Source: Evansella sp. LMS18 (GTDB taxonomy: Bacteria; Bacillota; Bacilli; Bacillales; Salisediminibacteriaceae). From it: 64,000 nucleotides of DNA. The DNA is taken from contig NZ_CP093301.1 of assembly GCF_024362785.1 (NCBI RefSeq), forward strand, positions 1,178,001 through 1,242,000, in the 5' to 3' direction. Made by a program: the position numbers and the translations under genes. Of the stretch, positions 19,518 to 29,040 are shown in pieces. The number at the start of each line of letters is the position of its first letter. Position 1 is the first letter of the stretch. The notes under the pieces are model-generated. The model was not told the origin of the DNA. It did not search any database and saw only the letters and a list, made by a program, of their open reading frames with translations.

Positions 19518-21176
19518 TTATAACTTGTTAATTTTATTTACACTATTATTATTTTTAAACATCTCTCCGATCTTTCGTAGTGGTTGAGTAATCCTCCATG
19601 ACCGGCTCCGCTCAATATTTTTCACATTTTTTTTCATTCTTCTTGTGTCTTTTTCCAGCTTTTTCAATTCTTTTTCCGCTTTTCTCAGCTTTGAAGAAAC
19701 TGACCTGAGGCTTGAAGTATTAATACCTTCATTTATCTCAAACCCCACCTTTACAGGAGATTGCCAGCCAGCCTCCTGGACCTTGGTAACTTCTGCAAAT
19801 TCACTATTCTTCAATGTTTGTTTGAAATCATTTACTGCTTCTTTATTAACTCCTGAAACTACTACTTCGATTTCCCCATTAATTGAGTTTTTCACAAAAC
19901 CATTTAGCTTCTTATTGAATGCTTCTTTTTTTATCCACTCATGATATTTTAAGCGTCTTACAGATCCAGAAACTGTATATTTCTTTGAATATAGTTTACC
20001 TAATGGAGCATTGTTAACTTCTACTTCCATACCTGACCTGTTTTGTAAGGGTTCTAAAACAGTACTGAAATCAAAATAAATCTTTGACTTGTCTGTTTTA
20101 ATTCCTTTAGTTTCCGGAAAATAATAATCAATTATCGCTCCGGGAATATCTCTTGACCGGCCTTTCATCGGGAATAAAATTCCCCCTATTTGTGCGGTAG
20201 GGTTTAATTCAATAACAACCGCGGATTCAGGCTCATTAAAGTCACCAATAATATCAACTCCGCCATGATGTAATCCTGGAACTGCCTTTATGGCATTAAC
20301 AGCAATTTGTTTTATTGCTTCGGGAAGTTTATCAGTTACATCAATCGGGTCGCCCCCAGCAGAAACATTCGTTTTTACCCTTAGAAAGATTTTTTCTCCT
20401 TTTTTAGGAATACTGTCAAGCGTATATCCTGATGCTTCAATAAATTCAAGTACTTCTTTATCTATCTCTATGAGGCAGCTAGTTAACCTTGCATTATCTC
20501 GTCTTTGTTCATTCTTTAATTCTATTAGTTCTTCAATAGTATGAATCCCGTCACCTGCAATATTGGCAGGCATCCTATTATATGCGGCAATTACCTTGTC
20601 TTCTATGACATAAACTCTGTATTCTTCCCCATAAATATACCGCTCAACAATTACTTCAGGATATTCCAGCTCTACACGAACATATTTCAATGCTTTTTTT
20701 AGTTCTTGTAAATCTTTTATATTTGTTACAACCCCGTTACCTAAACTTCCATTAGTAGGTTTTAGTACAACAGGGAACCTCAGTGAAGTACATTCTTTCA
20801 GAATCTCTTCATCCGTAACCTCTTCCGTAAACTTTTTTCCTTCAGGTACCGGCACTCCAACTTTAGTCAGCCATACCTTTGTGTCTTCTTTATCCGAACC
20901 TATTTCTACAGCTTGTTTTGTTACTTTATCTCCTCTTGTTCTAAAGAAATAATGAGTACGCTCATCGGAACTTAAAGAGAACAATCGGCCTGGGGGGTTG
21001 ACTCCAAAAGTAATCATATGGTCAAACTTGCCTGAATCTATTGTATACCATTTTAATTTTAATCCTCTTCTCCATCCCTCGATTGCTACAGCATATGCAC
21101 AAAGTTTAGTTTTCCTTGCACTTGTTATAACTTCGTTGGTCAGATGGGGAAGTGTTATTATATGACTTTTTTCCAC
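19518..21176 (-). CDS. ATP-grasp ligase fused to a degenerate acylphosphatase domain, paralogue 3
   Basis: 552 residues from a GTG start with AAAGGGTG 7 bases upstream. The ATP-grasp motifs are complete: FPVVLKPTNGSLGNGV and VVIELNPTAQIGGILFP. In the acylphosphatase domain (about 398-480) the phosphate loop VQGxG[FY]R has become VRRLKYH, with His412 in place of the catalytic Arg, although Asn430 remains. Hydrolytic activity is therefore unlikely; the fold may serve for binding. The end carries a Lys-rich coiled coil and SRSWRITQPLRKI. Only 6 bases separate its start from the stop of paralogue 4, so the two are probably translated together. Confidence 0.85.
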   Translation of the reverse strand: MEKSHIITLPHLTNEVITSARKTKLCAYAVAIEGWRRGLKLKWYTIDSGKFDHMITFGVNPPGRLFSLSSDERTHYFFRTRGDKVTKQAVEIGSDKEDTKVWLTKVGVPVPEGKKFTEEVTDEEILKECTSLRFPVVLKPTNGSLGNGVVTNIKDLQELKKALKYVRVELEYPEVIVERYIYGEEYRVYVIEDKVIAAYNRMPANIAGDGIHTIEELIELKNEQRRDNARLTSCLIEIDKEVLEFIEASGYTLDSIPKKGEKIFLRVKTNVSAGGDPIDVTDKLPEAIKQIAVNAIKAVPGLHHGGVDIIGDFNEPESAVVIELNPTAQIGGILFPMKGRSRDIPGAIIDYYFPETKGIKTDKSKIYFDFSTVLEPLQNRSGMEVEVNNAPLGKLYSKKYTVSGSVRRLKYHEWIKKEAFNKKLNGFVKNSINGEIEVVVSGVNKEAVNDFKQTLKNSEFAEVTKVQEAGWQSPVKVGFEINEGINTSSLRSVSSKLRKAEKELKKLEKDTRRMKKNVKNIERSRSWRITQPLRKIGEMFKNNNSVNKINKL

Positions 21177-21182
21177 CCTGTA

Positions 21183-22835
21183 TCACCCTTTTATTAATCT
21201 AACTAAAGACTTTGTTATATCTGCAACTTTCCTTACAGGCCAGGTAGCTTGCCAAAAAATATTTCTCTCGTAACTTCGGTATTGAGTAGTAGCTACCTTG
21301 AGCTCTCTTTTTAAAACTTCCATTCTCTGGTTTATTCTTCTAAGTTCTTCTAAGGAGGTTTTAAGATCACCCTTGACTTCAAATCCTACTTTTATAGGTG
21401 CGTTATATACTTCTTCATGAATATTGTTAACAGTTGACCTTTCTGGGTCATCAGTCAATGCTGTTTTAAAGTCATCAACACTGTCCTGATCCGTTCCTGC
21501 TACCACAACTTCTATATCTCCAGTATCAAGATTTGTTACAAAGCCACTTAACTTTCGTTCAAACGCTTGCTTTCTCAACCCTCTATGATAGTCAATCCCT
21601 TGTACATCCCCAGATACTGTATACTTTTTAGCATATATTTTACCTACAGGTGTATGGGAAACAGTAGAAGTTGTGGCTGACCGTGTTAACAGAGGTTCCA
21701 GCATATCAGGAAAGTCAAAGTAAATTCTTTCTTTATCTGTTTCTATCCCAATTGTTTCAGGGAAATAATAATCTATTATAGCTGAAGGTATATCACGGGC
21801 TTTTCCTTTCAGCGGGAACAAAATAGCACCAATCTGAGAGGTAGGATTAACCTCGAGTACAACAGCTCCATCTTTTTCAGATTTTCTGCTATCTGTGATA
21901 ATATCAACTGAACCATGGGATAAACCTGGTATTGCCTTCATAGCCTTAATGGCAATGTCTTTTATATCTTCAGAAAGTTCATCAAGAACATCTATCGGGT
22001 CTCCTCCAATGGAAATATTACTTTTTTCCGTAAGATATATTCTTTCCCCTTCGGGAGGAATACTATCGACAGTATAACCGGACTTTGAAAGGAAGTCTTC
22101 TAGCTCTTTATCAATACTGATTAGACAACTGACTAATCTTGGGTTTTGGGCTCGGTCTTCATTTTTATTCCTTATTAAATTCTCGATAGAGCTTGTCCCG
22201 TCTCCTGTAACATGTGCTGGTATTCGGTTTATTGCCCCTGCTACCTGGTCATTAACCACATAAATTCGATAATCTTTTCCTGGAATATATTGTTCTGCAA
22301 TTATTTCTTCCTGTTTAAACTCTTCATTATTTCTGTAATAAATTAATGCTCTGACTAAACCTTCTTCATCCTTTATATTAGTAAACACACCTCTGCCGAA
22401 GCTGCCATTTCCTGGTTTTAATACAACAGGGTAGCCAATAGATGAAGCATATTTTACTATATCATCAACTCTTTGGGCCCCTTCGGAAAAAGATTTACCT
22501 TCCGGAACAGAGATTCCCGCCTTAGTTAGCCTTACCTTGGTCTTTACTTTGTCCCCGCCTATTTCCACCGCTTCATTCGTAACCTTGTCACCTCTGGTTC
22601 TGAAGAAATAGTGAGTTTTACTTCCTGAACTTAGCGAAAACAATTTACCAGGCTTGTCATCAAACCATGTTTTCATCTCACTGAACTTTTCTGAATCCTT
22701 CACATGCCATTTTAAAATCAGGCCTCTTCTCCATCCTTCAAGTGCTACAGCATATGCATCCAGTTCCGGACCCCGGGCATCTGCCACTACCTCGCTTGTT
22801 AAATGGGGAAGCCACTCGGCGTTATTCTGTTCCAT
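21183..22835 (-). CDS. ATP-grasp ligase fused to a degenerate acylphosphatase domain, paralogue 4
   Basis: 550 residues; TAGGAGG precedes the ATG. ATP-grasp motifs are YPVVLKPGNGSFGRGV and VVLEVNPTSQIGAILFP. The acylphosphatase loop reads VQGIDYHRG, so the catalytic Arg position is His417 (an Arg follows at 418) and the second Gly is Asp. The Asn motif is FVTN (435). Like paralogue 3 this domain is probably not a hydrolase. The terminal motif is weakened to FWQATWPVRKV. It shares with paralogue 3 the phrase SLISIDKE/SCLIEIDKE and other positions, so 3 and 4 look like the more recent duplication. Confidence 0.85.
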   Translation of the reverse strand: MEQNNAEWLPHLTSEVVADARGPELDAYAVALEGWRRGLILKWHVKDSEKFSEMKTWFDDKPGKLFSLSSGSKTHYFFRTRGDKVTNEAVEIGGDKVKTKVRLTKAGISVPEGKSFSEGAQRVDDIVKYASSIGYPVVLKPGNGSFGRGVFTNIKDEEGLVRALIYYRNNEEFKQEEIIAEQYIPGKDYRIYVVNDQVAGAINRIPAHVTGDGTSSIENLIRNKNEDRAQNPRLVSCLISIDKELEDFLSKSGYTVDSIPPEGERIYLTEKSNISIGGDPIDVLDELSEDIKDIAIKAMKAIPGLSHGSVDIITDSRKSEKDGAVVLEVNPTSQIGAILFPLKGKARDIPSAIIDYYFPETIGIETDKERIYFDFPDMLEPLLTRSATTSTVSHTPVGKIYAKKYTVSGDVQGIDYHRGLRKQAFERKLSGFVTNLDTGDIEVVVAGTDQDSVDDFKTALTDDPERSTVNNIHEEVYNAPIKVGFEVKGDLKTSLEELRRINQRMEVLKRELKVATTQYRSYERNIFWQATWPVRKVADITKSLVRLIKG

Positions 22836-22859
22836 TTATTTGCTGCCTCCTAAATCTTC

Positions 22860-24455
22860 TTAATCCAGTCTATTATTTGCCTTATGTTGCGCTTTATTTG
22901 AATTAATCGTTTTATAATTCTGAAACTGCTTGCCACTTAATAAATCATTGACTAAACGGTTTTCTGCTTCGAGAATATAGTCACCTAAAAGCTTATCATA
23001 ATATTGATTGAAGTGGTCATAATTGCCCGGTTTCGGGGTGAATTCACCAAACACCAGTTCATCACCGGTCTTAAGAAAATCTATTCTTACAAATGGAGCT
23101 GGAATTTCCAGACTAATTTTCTCTGCCTGCTTTATATGTTCTGCAGTGACACCATTACCTTCAAATAACTGGTCCTTATACTTCCCTGTATCCGCAAAAT
23201 CTCCTTCAGGGCTCCACCAGCAGTATTTTACTTCCGGATAACGGACCACCTCTAAAATTAAACCAACTTTTCCGTAAAAACAATAGAATTTAATATCCCG
23301 TGCTGGGATTTTTTTGTCTATAGTTTCATATACTAGTTCCTCTGTAATCCATTCATCTTTATCTACCCAGCCTAAGGAAAAGTCCTCTTTAACAAAAGTC
23401 TCAAGCTCTTCCCAGCCGTTTAATGTCTGAGATCTTTTAACATCCTGAATTTCTTCAAAAGTTGATACTAGATAGACGCCTCGCGAACCTGCTCCATCCT
23501 GCGGTTTTATGACTATTCCTTCGCGCTTTGGGATTTCTGTGAACTTATAAACTTCATCACTCACCCAGGGTCTTCTGAGTTTAAGATTATCAATAAAAGA
23601 ATAGGCGACTGATTTATTATCGAGAATCCATTCAGGCAGTGGTTTCCCCAGCTTTAACAGCCTTAATCTTCTTGTTAAATTTGATTTGAAAGAAGATACT
23701 CCATTTAGCGGCAGCCCTGGTTCTTTTTCCGCTTCTCTGGTGATAAACTCCGGAATTTCCTCCAGCCGGAGCCCTTGTAACACTTTCTCATAAATCATAT
23801 ACTTAATATTTTCTTCAGTATTAATATAAGATTTAGCGGCAAATTTCAGGGATTTACTATAATCTTCATTTAAGCTGGCTCTGTTCCTTATTATAAGGTC
23901 CAGAACCTCTATAATCTCGCCCTCGTCCTTTGATTGTTTGATTATATCCGTCAATTCTGCACCATCTAACTCTTGTAATTGCAGCTGAAGGTGGTTATTT
24001 TGTTTTTCCTGCTCCTTATTTTCTTGATAAGAAGCATCCAGTTTTATTTTTAAAGATTTTACTTGCCGCTCCAGTTTTCTGTTTTTCACTGCGAGTTCTT
24101 CGGCCTCTTTAGATAAAGTAATATATTTTGGACCAAGGAGTTTCCTTTGGAGATAATTAAATGTCCGTTTCATCATTTTAAAAGATTTTCTTACAGGCCA
24201 TGATAGTCTCCATAAACTGCTGTTAGTTACTGTATTATAATTTTTTTCAGCTACAGAACGTTCTTTTTCTGCTTGCTTTCTCACCTTTTGTTCTTTTTGC
24301 AGCTGTGCATCACGCTTTATTAGTTTCTGCAGAAGAATTTGCTCTCTGGCTGGACTAATCTTGTCTTCAGAAATTAGTCCTCTCTCACAATTTCCGTCCT
24401 TAGATACGTCTTTATCTGTTCCTGAGGCTGGAGAGAATTCATTTTTGTTCACCAT
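22860..24455 (-). CDS. TupA-like ATP-grasp protein with N-terminal coiled coil
   Basis: 531 residues. The start overlaps the end of the upstream glycosyltransferase by 17 bases, with GGAGGAGATTA in front, so translation is coupled. Residues 35-75 form a coiled coil and 79-90 carry SSLWRLSWPVRK, the motif found at the C termini of the four ATP-grasp paralogues. A second coiled coil follows. The C-terminal half (about 265-520) is a TupA-like ATP-grasp domain: GIVIKPQDGAGSRGVYLV, WITEELVYETIDKKIPARDI, FYCFYGKVGLILEV and FVRIDFLKTGDELVFGEFTP. TupA was defined in alkaliphile teichuronopeptide synthesis, a wall polymer of glucuronate and glutamate. The ligated group here is not known. Confidence 0.85.
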   Translation of the reverse strand: MVNKNEFSPASGTDKDVSKDGNCERGLISEDKISPAREQILLQKLIKRDAQLQKEQKVRKQAEKERSVAEKNYNTVTNSSLWRLSWPVRKSFKMMKRTFNYLQRKLLGPKYITLSKEAEELAVKNRKLERQVKSLKIKLDASYQENKEQEKQNNHLQLQLQELDGAELTDIIKQSKDEGEIIEVLDLIIRNRASLNEDYSKSLKFAAKSYINTEENIKYMIYEKVLQGLRLEEIPEFITREAEKEPGLPLNGVSSFKSNLTRRLRLLKLGKPLPEWILDNKSVAYSFIDNLKLRRPWVSDEVYKFTEIPKREGIVIKPQDGAGSRGVYLVSTFEEIQDVKRSQTLNGWEELETFVKEDFSLGWVDKDEWITEELVYETIDKKIPARDIKFYCFYGKVGLILEVVRYPEVKYCWWSPEGDFADTGKYKDQLFEGNGVTAEHIKQAEKISLEIPAPFVRIDFLKTGDELVFGEFTPKPGNYDHFNQYYDKLLGDYILEAENRLVNDLLSGKQFQNYKTINSNKAQHKANNRLD

Positions 24456-26421
24456 TAATCTCCTCCAGTTGCCATTCCTTTTCTGCTATATTTACTTCCC
24501 TTATTTCTGCAGCACACTTCTTTGTCAGTTCTTTTCTTATTTCCGAAGTTACAGGGAACCATATGCCCGGTTTTCCGAAATACTCCTGTAAGTGTATATG
24601 GCATTGGGCTATATTGTATTGAACCTCATCGCCAGGGAGTTTATTAACTAGAACGTGAATTTCGTCTGCATCTATTTCAGGAATATATTTCTGCCACTCA
24701 TTAAGTGCTGCGGTGTTTAATATCAGCAAATACTCACAACGCACTTTCTCTCCATAAACAATCGTCTGAACTGTACCCTCCAACCGTCCCCTGATTCCAG
24801 AGTCGGTTTTTTTATCCGGGCTGACAGTGTATTCGGATAATTGGATAAGACCTATACGAAACTTTTCCCCTTTAGAAGCCTTTATTTTTTCTATATGGCG
24901 GATTACTTTTTCAGCATCTGTCCGAAAATCTGCTCCCAGAATTACGTCAAAAGTGCGATAGCCCTCTGTTTTTTCTTCCTTATTTGGCCACATTGGCTCA
25001 GGTGCTGAGAACGGCCGTTTTGTTTGAGGAAAATCATAATAAAGATTTTCCGATATAGCGTGGAAGTAATCATGCCCTTCCTCGTACTCTCTTCTGGCGC
25101 CCATTTTATATCCATGATACCCAAAGGCAGAGTTACCGGTCAGAGAAGTTTCTGTCTGCCTTTGGAAAGAGAGGGGACCAGTTGGGACTTCAGTCACCGA
25201 TTTTTCTCCAAATACTTTCTTAATCCGGCGGATAAATTCCGAGTCAGCGGCAAAACGTACACTATCCCAGTATCCAAGTTCTTTCATAACCTCTTTTCTC
25301 CGGAACATAAAAGAAGACATATTGCTGAAGATATAGATTCCTGGTTTACCCCTTCTGTAAAATTTCAGGTCATTTGTTGCTCTGGCTTGCTGTGAGGTGT
25401 TCCCCTTAATATCAGGGTGATCTATCAGGTGACGTACTTGTATTTCCATCTTTTGCGGGTGGGACCAGTCATCAGCATCATGAATTGTTACGAATTCTCC
25501 TGTCGCCTCTTTTAGCGCAAGGTTTCTGGCCATATAAGCGCCGCCATTTTTTTCAGCTTTTAAAAGGCGGACCCTCGGATCCTTGTTTACATAAGTTTCA
25601 ACAACTTCTACTGTGTTATCTTTACTGCAGTCATCTACTACAAGTACTTCAAGGTTCGTCCAGGTCTGAGCAAGTACAGAACTCAGAGAGGTGTCTATCA
25701 CGTCTTCCGCATTATACACCGGCATAATGACAGTGACTTTCGGGTTAATACTAGCCTGTTCCCGATCTGCTGTAACTTGCTCCTTCTTCACAACCAGCCG
25801 GTCATAAGCAGGTTTATCCACTTCTGTTTCTTCAAGAGAGATACCAGCGAGATTATAATAGCTGTACATTTTGTTAACCCACTGTAATCTCTCAGACATG
25901 GTTTTTTCCAGGTTAGAAGCAGCGAGATATAAATCAGGATGATGTTCAGATGCCAGCTTTCGGGAAATGGCTTCTTTAGCACGATCCGCTTCCCCGAGAA
26001 TTTCAAGGCTTTCTGCTTTCATTATTGCGGCCTGACGGAGCTTCACCGGATCTTTTTCCTCAATTAACGCCTCTGACAAGTACTTCAGCGCTTTCTGTGC
26101 ATCTGCTTTGTTATACTGATTCGCATGCCAGAGTGCTAATTCCCAGAATGCAAGCCTGTTAAGGTATGGTTCATCCTTTTTTTCAGCCATCGCCTGCAAG
26201 TCTTTGTATCCCCGCTTTGTAAATCCAAGATTATAAAGGCGGTGTTTGACTTCTTTAATCTCTCGTCTCTGCCATTTCCCTGCGAACATAAACTTTTTGA
26301 TAAAATGCTTTTGCCTGTCTGTTAAGCTGTTCTTTATCATTTCCCTTTGCTTGGGGCCAATTAATTTAAGAGCAGAGCGTTCTAGTACATTTGAAGACTT
26401 TTTCACTAAACCTTTTAGCAT
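24439..26421 (-). CDS. Family 2 glycosyltransferase with helical N-terminal domain
   Basis: 660 residues. The first 210 are helical and rich in repeat-like segments (YLNRLAFWELALWHANQYN, KALKYLSEALIEEKDP), suggesting TPR-like packing. A GT-A domain runs from about 228 to 450: VTVIMPVYNAEDVIDTSLSS, LEVLVVDDCSKDNTVE, GGAYMARNLAL and HDADDW (the DxD metal site). The last 150 residues are unassigned. It probably builds a cytoplasmic polymer on a lipid carrier. It is 13 bases downstream of the exporter ATPase gene and overlaps the TupA-like gene. The sugar donor is unknown. Confidence 0.85.
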   Translation of the reverse strand: MLKGLVKKSSNVLERSALKLIGPKQREMIKNSLTDRQKHFIKKFMFAGKWQRREIKEVKHRLYNLGFTKRGYKDLQAMAEKKDEPYLNRLAFWELALWHANQYNKADAQKALKYLSEALIEEKDPVKLRQAAIMKAESLEILGEADRAKEAISRKLASEHHPDLYLAASNLEKTMSERLQWVNKMYSYYNLAGISLEETEVDKPAYDRLVVKKEQVTADREQASINPKVTVIMPVYNAEDVIDTSLSSVLAQTWTNLEVLVVDDCSKDNTVEVVETYVNKDPRVRLLKAEKNGGAYMARNLALKEATGEFVTIHDADDWSHPQKMEIQVRHLIDHPDIKGNTSQQARATNDLKFYRRGKPGIYIFSNMSSFMFRRKEVMKELGYWDSVRFAADSEFIRRIKKVFGEKSVTEVPTGPLSFQRQTETSLTGNSAFGYHGYKMGARREYEEGHDYFHAISENLYYDFPQTKRPFSAPEPMWPNKEEKTEGYRTFDVILGADFRTDAEKVIRHIEKIKASKGEKFRIGLIQLSEYTVSPDKKTDSGIRGRLEGTVQTIVYGEKVRCEYLLILNTAALNEWQKYIPEIDADEIHVLVNKLPGDEVQYNIAQCHIHLQEYFGKPGIWFPVTSEIRKELTKKCAAEIREVNIAEKEWQLEEINGEQK

Positions 26422-26434
26422 CTTTCTTCAACAC

Positions 26435-28093
26435 CTATTCATTACTTGTTTTATTTAAAGCGTTTTCGCTTGCCTCGTTTTTATCCTCAGAAGTCTTTTT
26501 TTCCTTTGAAGAACTTATCTTACTGCGTCCTTTTGATTTCTGATCAGAGGCTTTACCTTTTTTCGATTTACTTTTTTTATCGTTATCATACTTTTCCTTA
26601 TACCGTGTTACTGCTTCTTCAGGATCCCCATCAAAAAAAATTTCACCTTTATCAACCCAAAGGACTCGTGTGCAAATTTTTTCTACAAAGCTCATACTGT
26701 GAGATACAATAATGACCGCTTTAGCTTGTCCCATCATTTCCTGGATTCTCTCACTGGCTTTTTGTTTAAAAGCCATATCCCCTGTCGATAGGGCTTCATC
26801 AATAATGAAAATATCCGGCTGTAATGTTGCGGCAATGCTGAACCCAAGTCTTGCCTGCATCCCGCTTGAATAATTCTTCACAGGTTTGTCAATTGCTTTT
26901 TTCAAACCGGAGAACTCGATGATTTTCTCATAATCCTCTTCAATTCTTTCTTTAGGAATCCCAAGCAACATTCCATTTAAGAATATATTGTCTCTTCCGG
27001 ACAACTGTGCGTTAAAGCCTGTCCCATAGCCAAGCAGAGAACTGGTCTCTCCATTAAGCTCTATATTTCCTTTATCTGGTGCAAGGATTTTGGTCATTAC
27101 TTTACAGAGAGTACTCTTCCCCGCTCCATTATGGCCGATAATACCAATTACTTCACCTTCTTTAATTTCGAAGCTGATATTTTTAAGGGCCCAGAAAGTT
27201 TCTTTTTTCATATTAAACGAAACTCCCATATTATCTGCCTTGACCACAGTCCTGTCTTTTATATCCTGCTCTGTTTTTGCGATTTCTAACTTTTTCTTTG
27301 CCTTTCGTTCTGTTTTTGGAACTGAGGCTTTATATTTCTCAACTACTTCTTTTGGGTCGCCTACTTCTCGGATAACCCCTTTATCAAGCCAAATCAGCCT
27401 GTCGCAGTTTTTCTTTGCATAACGAAGACTATGGGTTACCAGAATCACCATCTTAGCTTTTGACACCAAGTCTTTCATTTTGCCGGCAGCTTTACGCCCA
27501 AATCCAATATCCCCAGTATTAAGCGCTTCGTCGAGGATAAGGATTTCAGGCTCAAGGTGTGCTGCCACACTAAAGCCAAGCCTTGCTTTCATACCGCTTG
27601 AATAATATTTCATTGGTCTGTCGATAAAATCTCCCAGACCGGAAAACTCCTGTATATCATCTATAAATTCATTAATTTTATTTTTTTCAATTCCAAGCAT
27701 CATACCATTTAAATAGACATTTTCCCGGCCAGTCAGTTCTTTATTGAACCCCATACCTAAGGAAAAAAGAGCGGAAACTCTTCCATCCACTTCAATTGCA
27801 CCCTCATCAGGGCGTAAAATTCCGGAGATCAATTTACATAAGGTTGTTTTTCCAGCCCCATTTGAACCAATGATTCCAAGGATTTCACCTTTATACCCCT
27901 TGAAGTCAAGATTTTTTAAAGGCCATGTTATTTTGCTCTCTTCACGTTCTTTATCTTTCTTGAAGAAGTTAATAACATGAGATTTATAATCGTCTGTCCG
28001 ATAACCGGAATGGAAAGAAACCCCCAGGTTTTTAGCATGAAGCACAACCTCTCTGGAGCTTTTATTTTCAGTTTTATTTTCAGTTAATGACAT
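26435..28093 (-). CDS. Polymer-export ABC ATPase with two fused nucleotide-binding domains (TagH/Wzt-like)
   Basis: 552 residues with two complete ATPase domains. Domain 1 (about 15-260) has GIIGSNGAGKTTLCK, YYSSGMKARLGFSVA and EILILDEALNTGD. Domain 2 (about 280-505) has GIIGHNGAGKSTLCK, NYSSGMQARLGFSIA and DIFIIDEALSTGD. The signature YSSGM.ARLGF places it in the TagH/Wzt class, which exports lipid-linked teichoic acid or O-antigen. TagH and Wzt normally have one such domain and work as dimers; the tandem fusion would give a built-in pair. A Lys/Ser-rich tail replaces the usual C-terminal domain. The permease gene lies 14 bases upstream. Confidence 0.92.
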   Translation of the reverse strand: MSLTENKTENKSSREVVLHAKNLGVSFHSGYRTDDYKSHVINFFKKDKEREESKITWPLKNLDFKGYKGEILGIIGSNGAGKTTLCKLISGILRPDEGAIEVDGRVSALFSLGMGFNKELTGRENVYLNGMMLGIEKNKINEFIDDIQEFSGLGDFIDRPMKYYSSGMKARLGFSVAAHLEPEILILDEALNTGDIGFGRKAAGKMKDLVSKAKMVILVTHSLRYAKKNCDRLIWLDKGVIREVGDPKEVVEKYKASVPKTERKAKKKLEIAKTEQDIKDRTVVKADNMGVSFNMKKETFWALKNISFEIKEGEVIGIIGHNGAGKSTLCKVMTKILAPDKGNIELNGETSSLLGYGTGFNAQLSGRDNIFLNGMLLGIPKERIEEDYEKIIEFSGLKKAIDKPVKNYSSGMQARLGFSIAATLQPDIFIIDEALSTGDMAFKQKASERIQEMMGQAKAVIIVSHSMSFVEKICTRVLWVDKGEIFFDGDPEEAVTRYKEKYDNDKKSKSKKGKASDQKSKGRSKISSSKEKKTSEDKNEASENALNKTSNE

Positions 28094-28107
28094 AATAAAA
28101 ACCTCTT

Positions 28108-28884
28108 TTAAAGTGCTTTAATAATTTTGTGCTCGTTTCGGCTGTAATAATATATAAGAGCAATAATACTTATGAGCGAAGTAACCCCAATAATAATCAA
28201 TCCAGTAAATTGAGGGTTAGTTTGCCACATAAGAACTGCTCTGTAAGAATCAATAATTATTGCTACAGGGTTAATTTCAACGATCCATCTGTATTCTTCA
28301 GGTAACCTGCCACCTTCCCAAATAATCGGAGAGGCATAGAAAAATATACGTAAAATATGACTAAGGATATTATCAATATCCCGTACAAAAACACAAATAT
28401 ATGCAACAAACAAACTTATTGCCAGCAGAAATAGTAATTGTACAAGAATTATAAAAGGCAGGTATACAATTTGCCATCCTGGCATTACACCAGAAATTAT
28501 TAGAAATAGCGCTACAACCACCAGACCAAACACAAAGTTATATGCCTGGGTAAAAGACATGGAAAGTGGAAATATAGATTTCGGCAAATACACCTGATTA
28601 ATAATTGAGGAATATTTCATAATTGCTCTTGCCGAAGTATTAACCGTCGTGTTCATCCAGCGCCAGCCTACTAAACCTATAACAAGGAAGACAGCAAAGT
28701 TTTCGCCGCCTCTTCCTAATACCATACTAATCAGGAAATAATACACTACAACGTTAAGGAGCGGGTCCAGCAGCCACCAAAAGTAACCTAAATAGCTGTT
28801 CCTGTGTTCCGCCTTTAGCCCGGATTTTACCAGATATATTAAAAGGTCTTTCCTTTTTAACATTTCATTAATATAATCACGCAT
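28108..28884 (-). CDS. Polymer-export ABC permease (TagG/Wzm-like)
   Basis: 258 residues with about six membrane segments and the ABC-2 fold. The N terminus has the usual amphipathic part with LVKSGLKAEHRNSYLGYFWW and the end has the reentrant and last helices. This class passes lipid-linked polymers across the membrane together with the ATPase encoded next. GGCGGTG stands before the ATG. A gap of 156 bases separates it from the TuaG-like gene, with a possible promoter (TTGGAT, 17 bases, TTGTAT) leftward in it, so the exporter may have a second start of transcription. Confidence 0.9.
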   Translation of the reverse strand: MRDYINEMLKRKDLLIYLVKSGLKAEHRNSYLGYFWWLLDPLLNVVVYYFLISMVLGRGGENFAVFLVIGLVGWRWMNTTVNTSARAIMKYSSIINQVYLPKSIFPLSMSFTQAYNFVFGLVVVALFLIISGVMPGWQIVYLPFIILVQLLFLLAISLFVAYICVFVRDIDNILSHILRIFFYASPIIWEGGRLPEEYRWIVEINPVAIIIDSYRAVLMWQTNPQFTGLIIIGVTSLISIIALIYYYSRNEHKIIKAL

Positions 28885-29040
28885 AATTTAAAGTCGCACC
28901 GCCTAACTAAAATACAAAACTTCAACTACTTTTTATCCAATTTCCTATCTGCAATCTGAAGAGGCGGGGTGATTACCACTCTTAATCTGTGGTATGCTAA
29001 TCCGCACTCCCCAGTAATCTGCATAGTTTTTCCTTAAATG

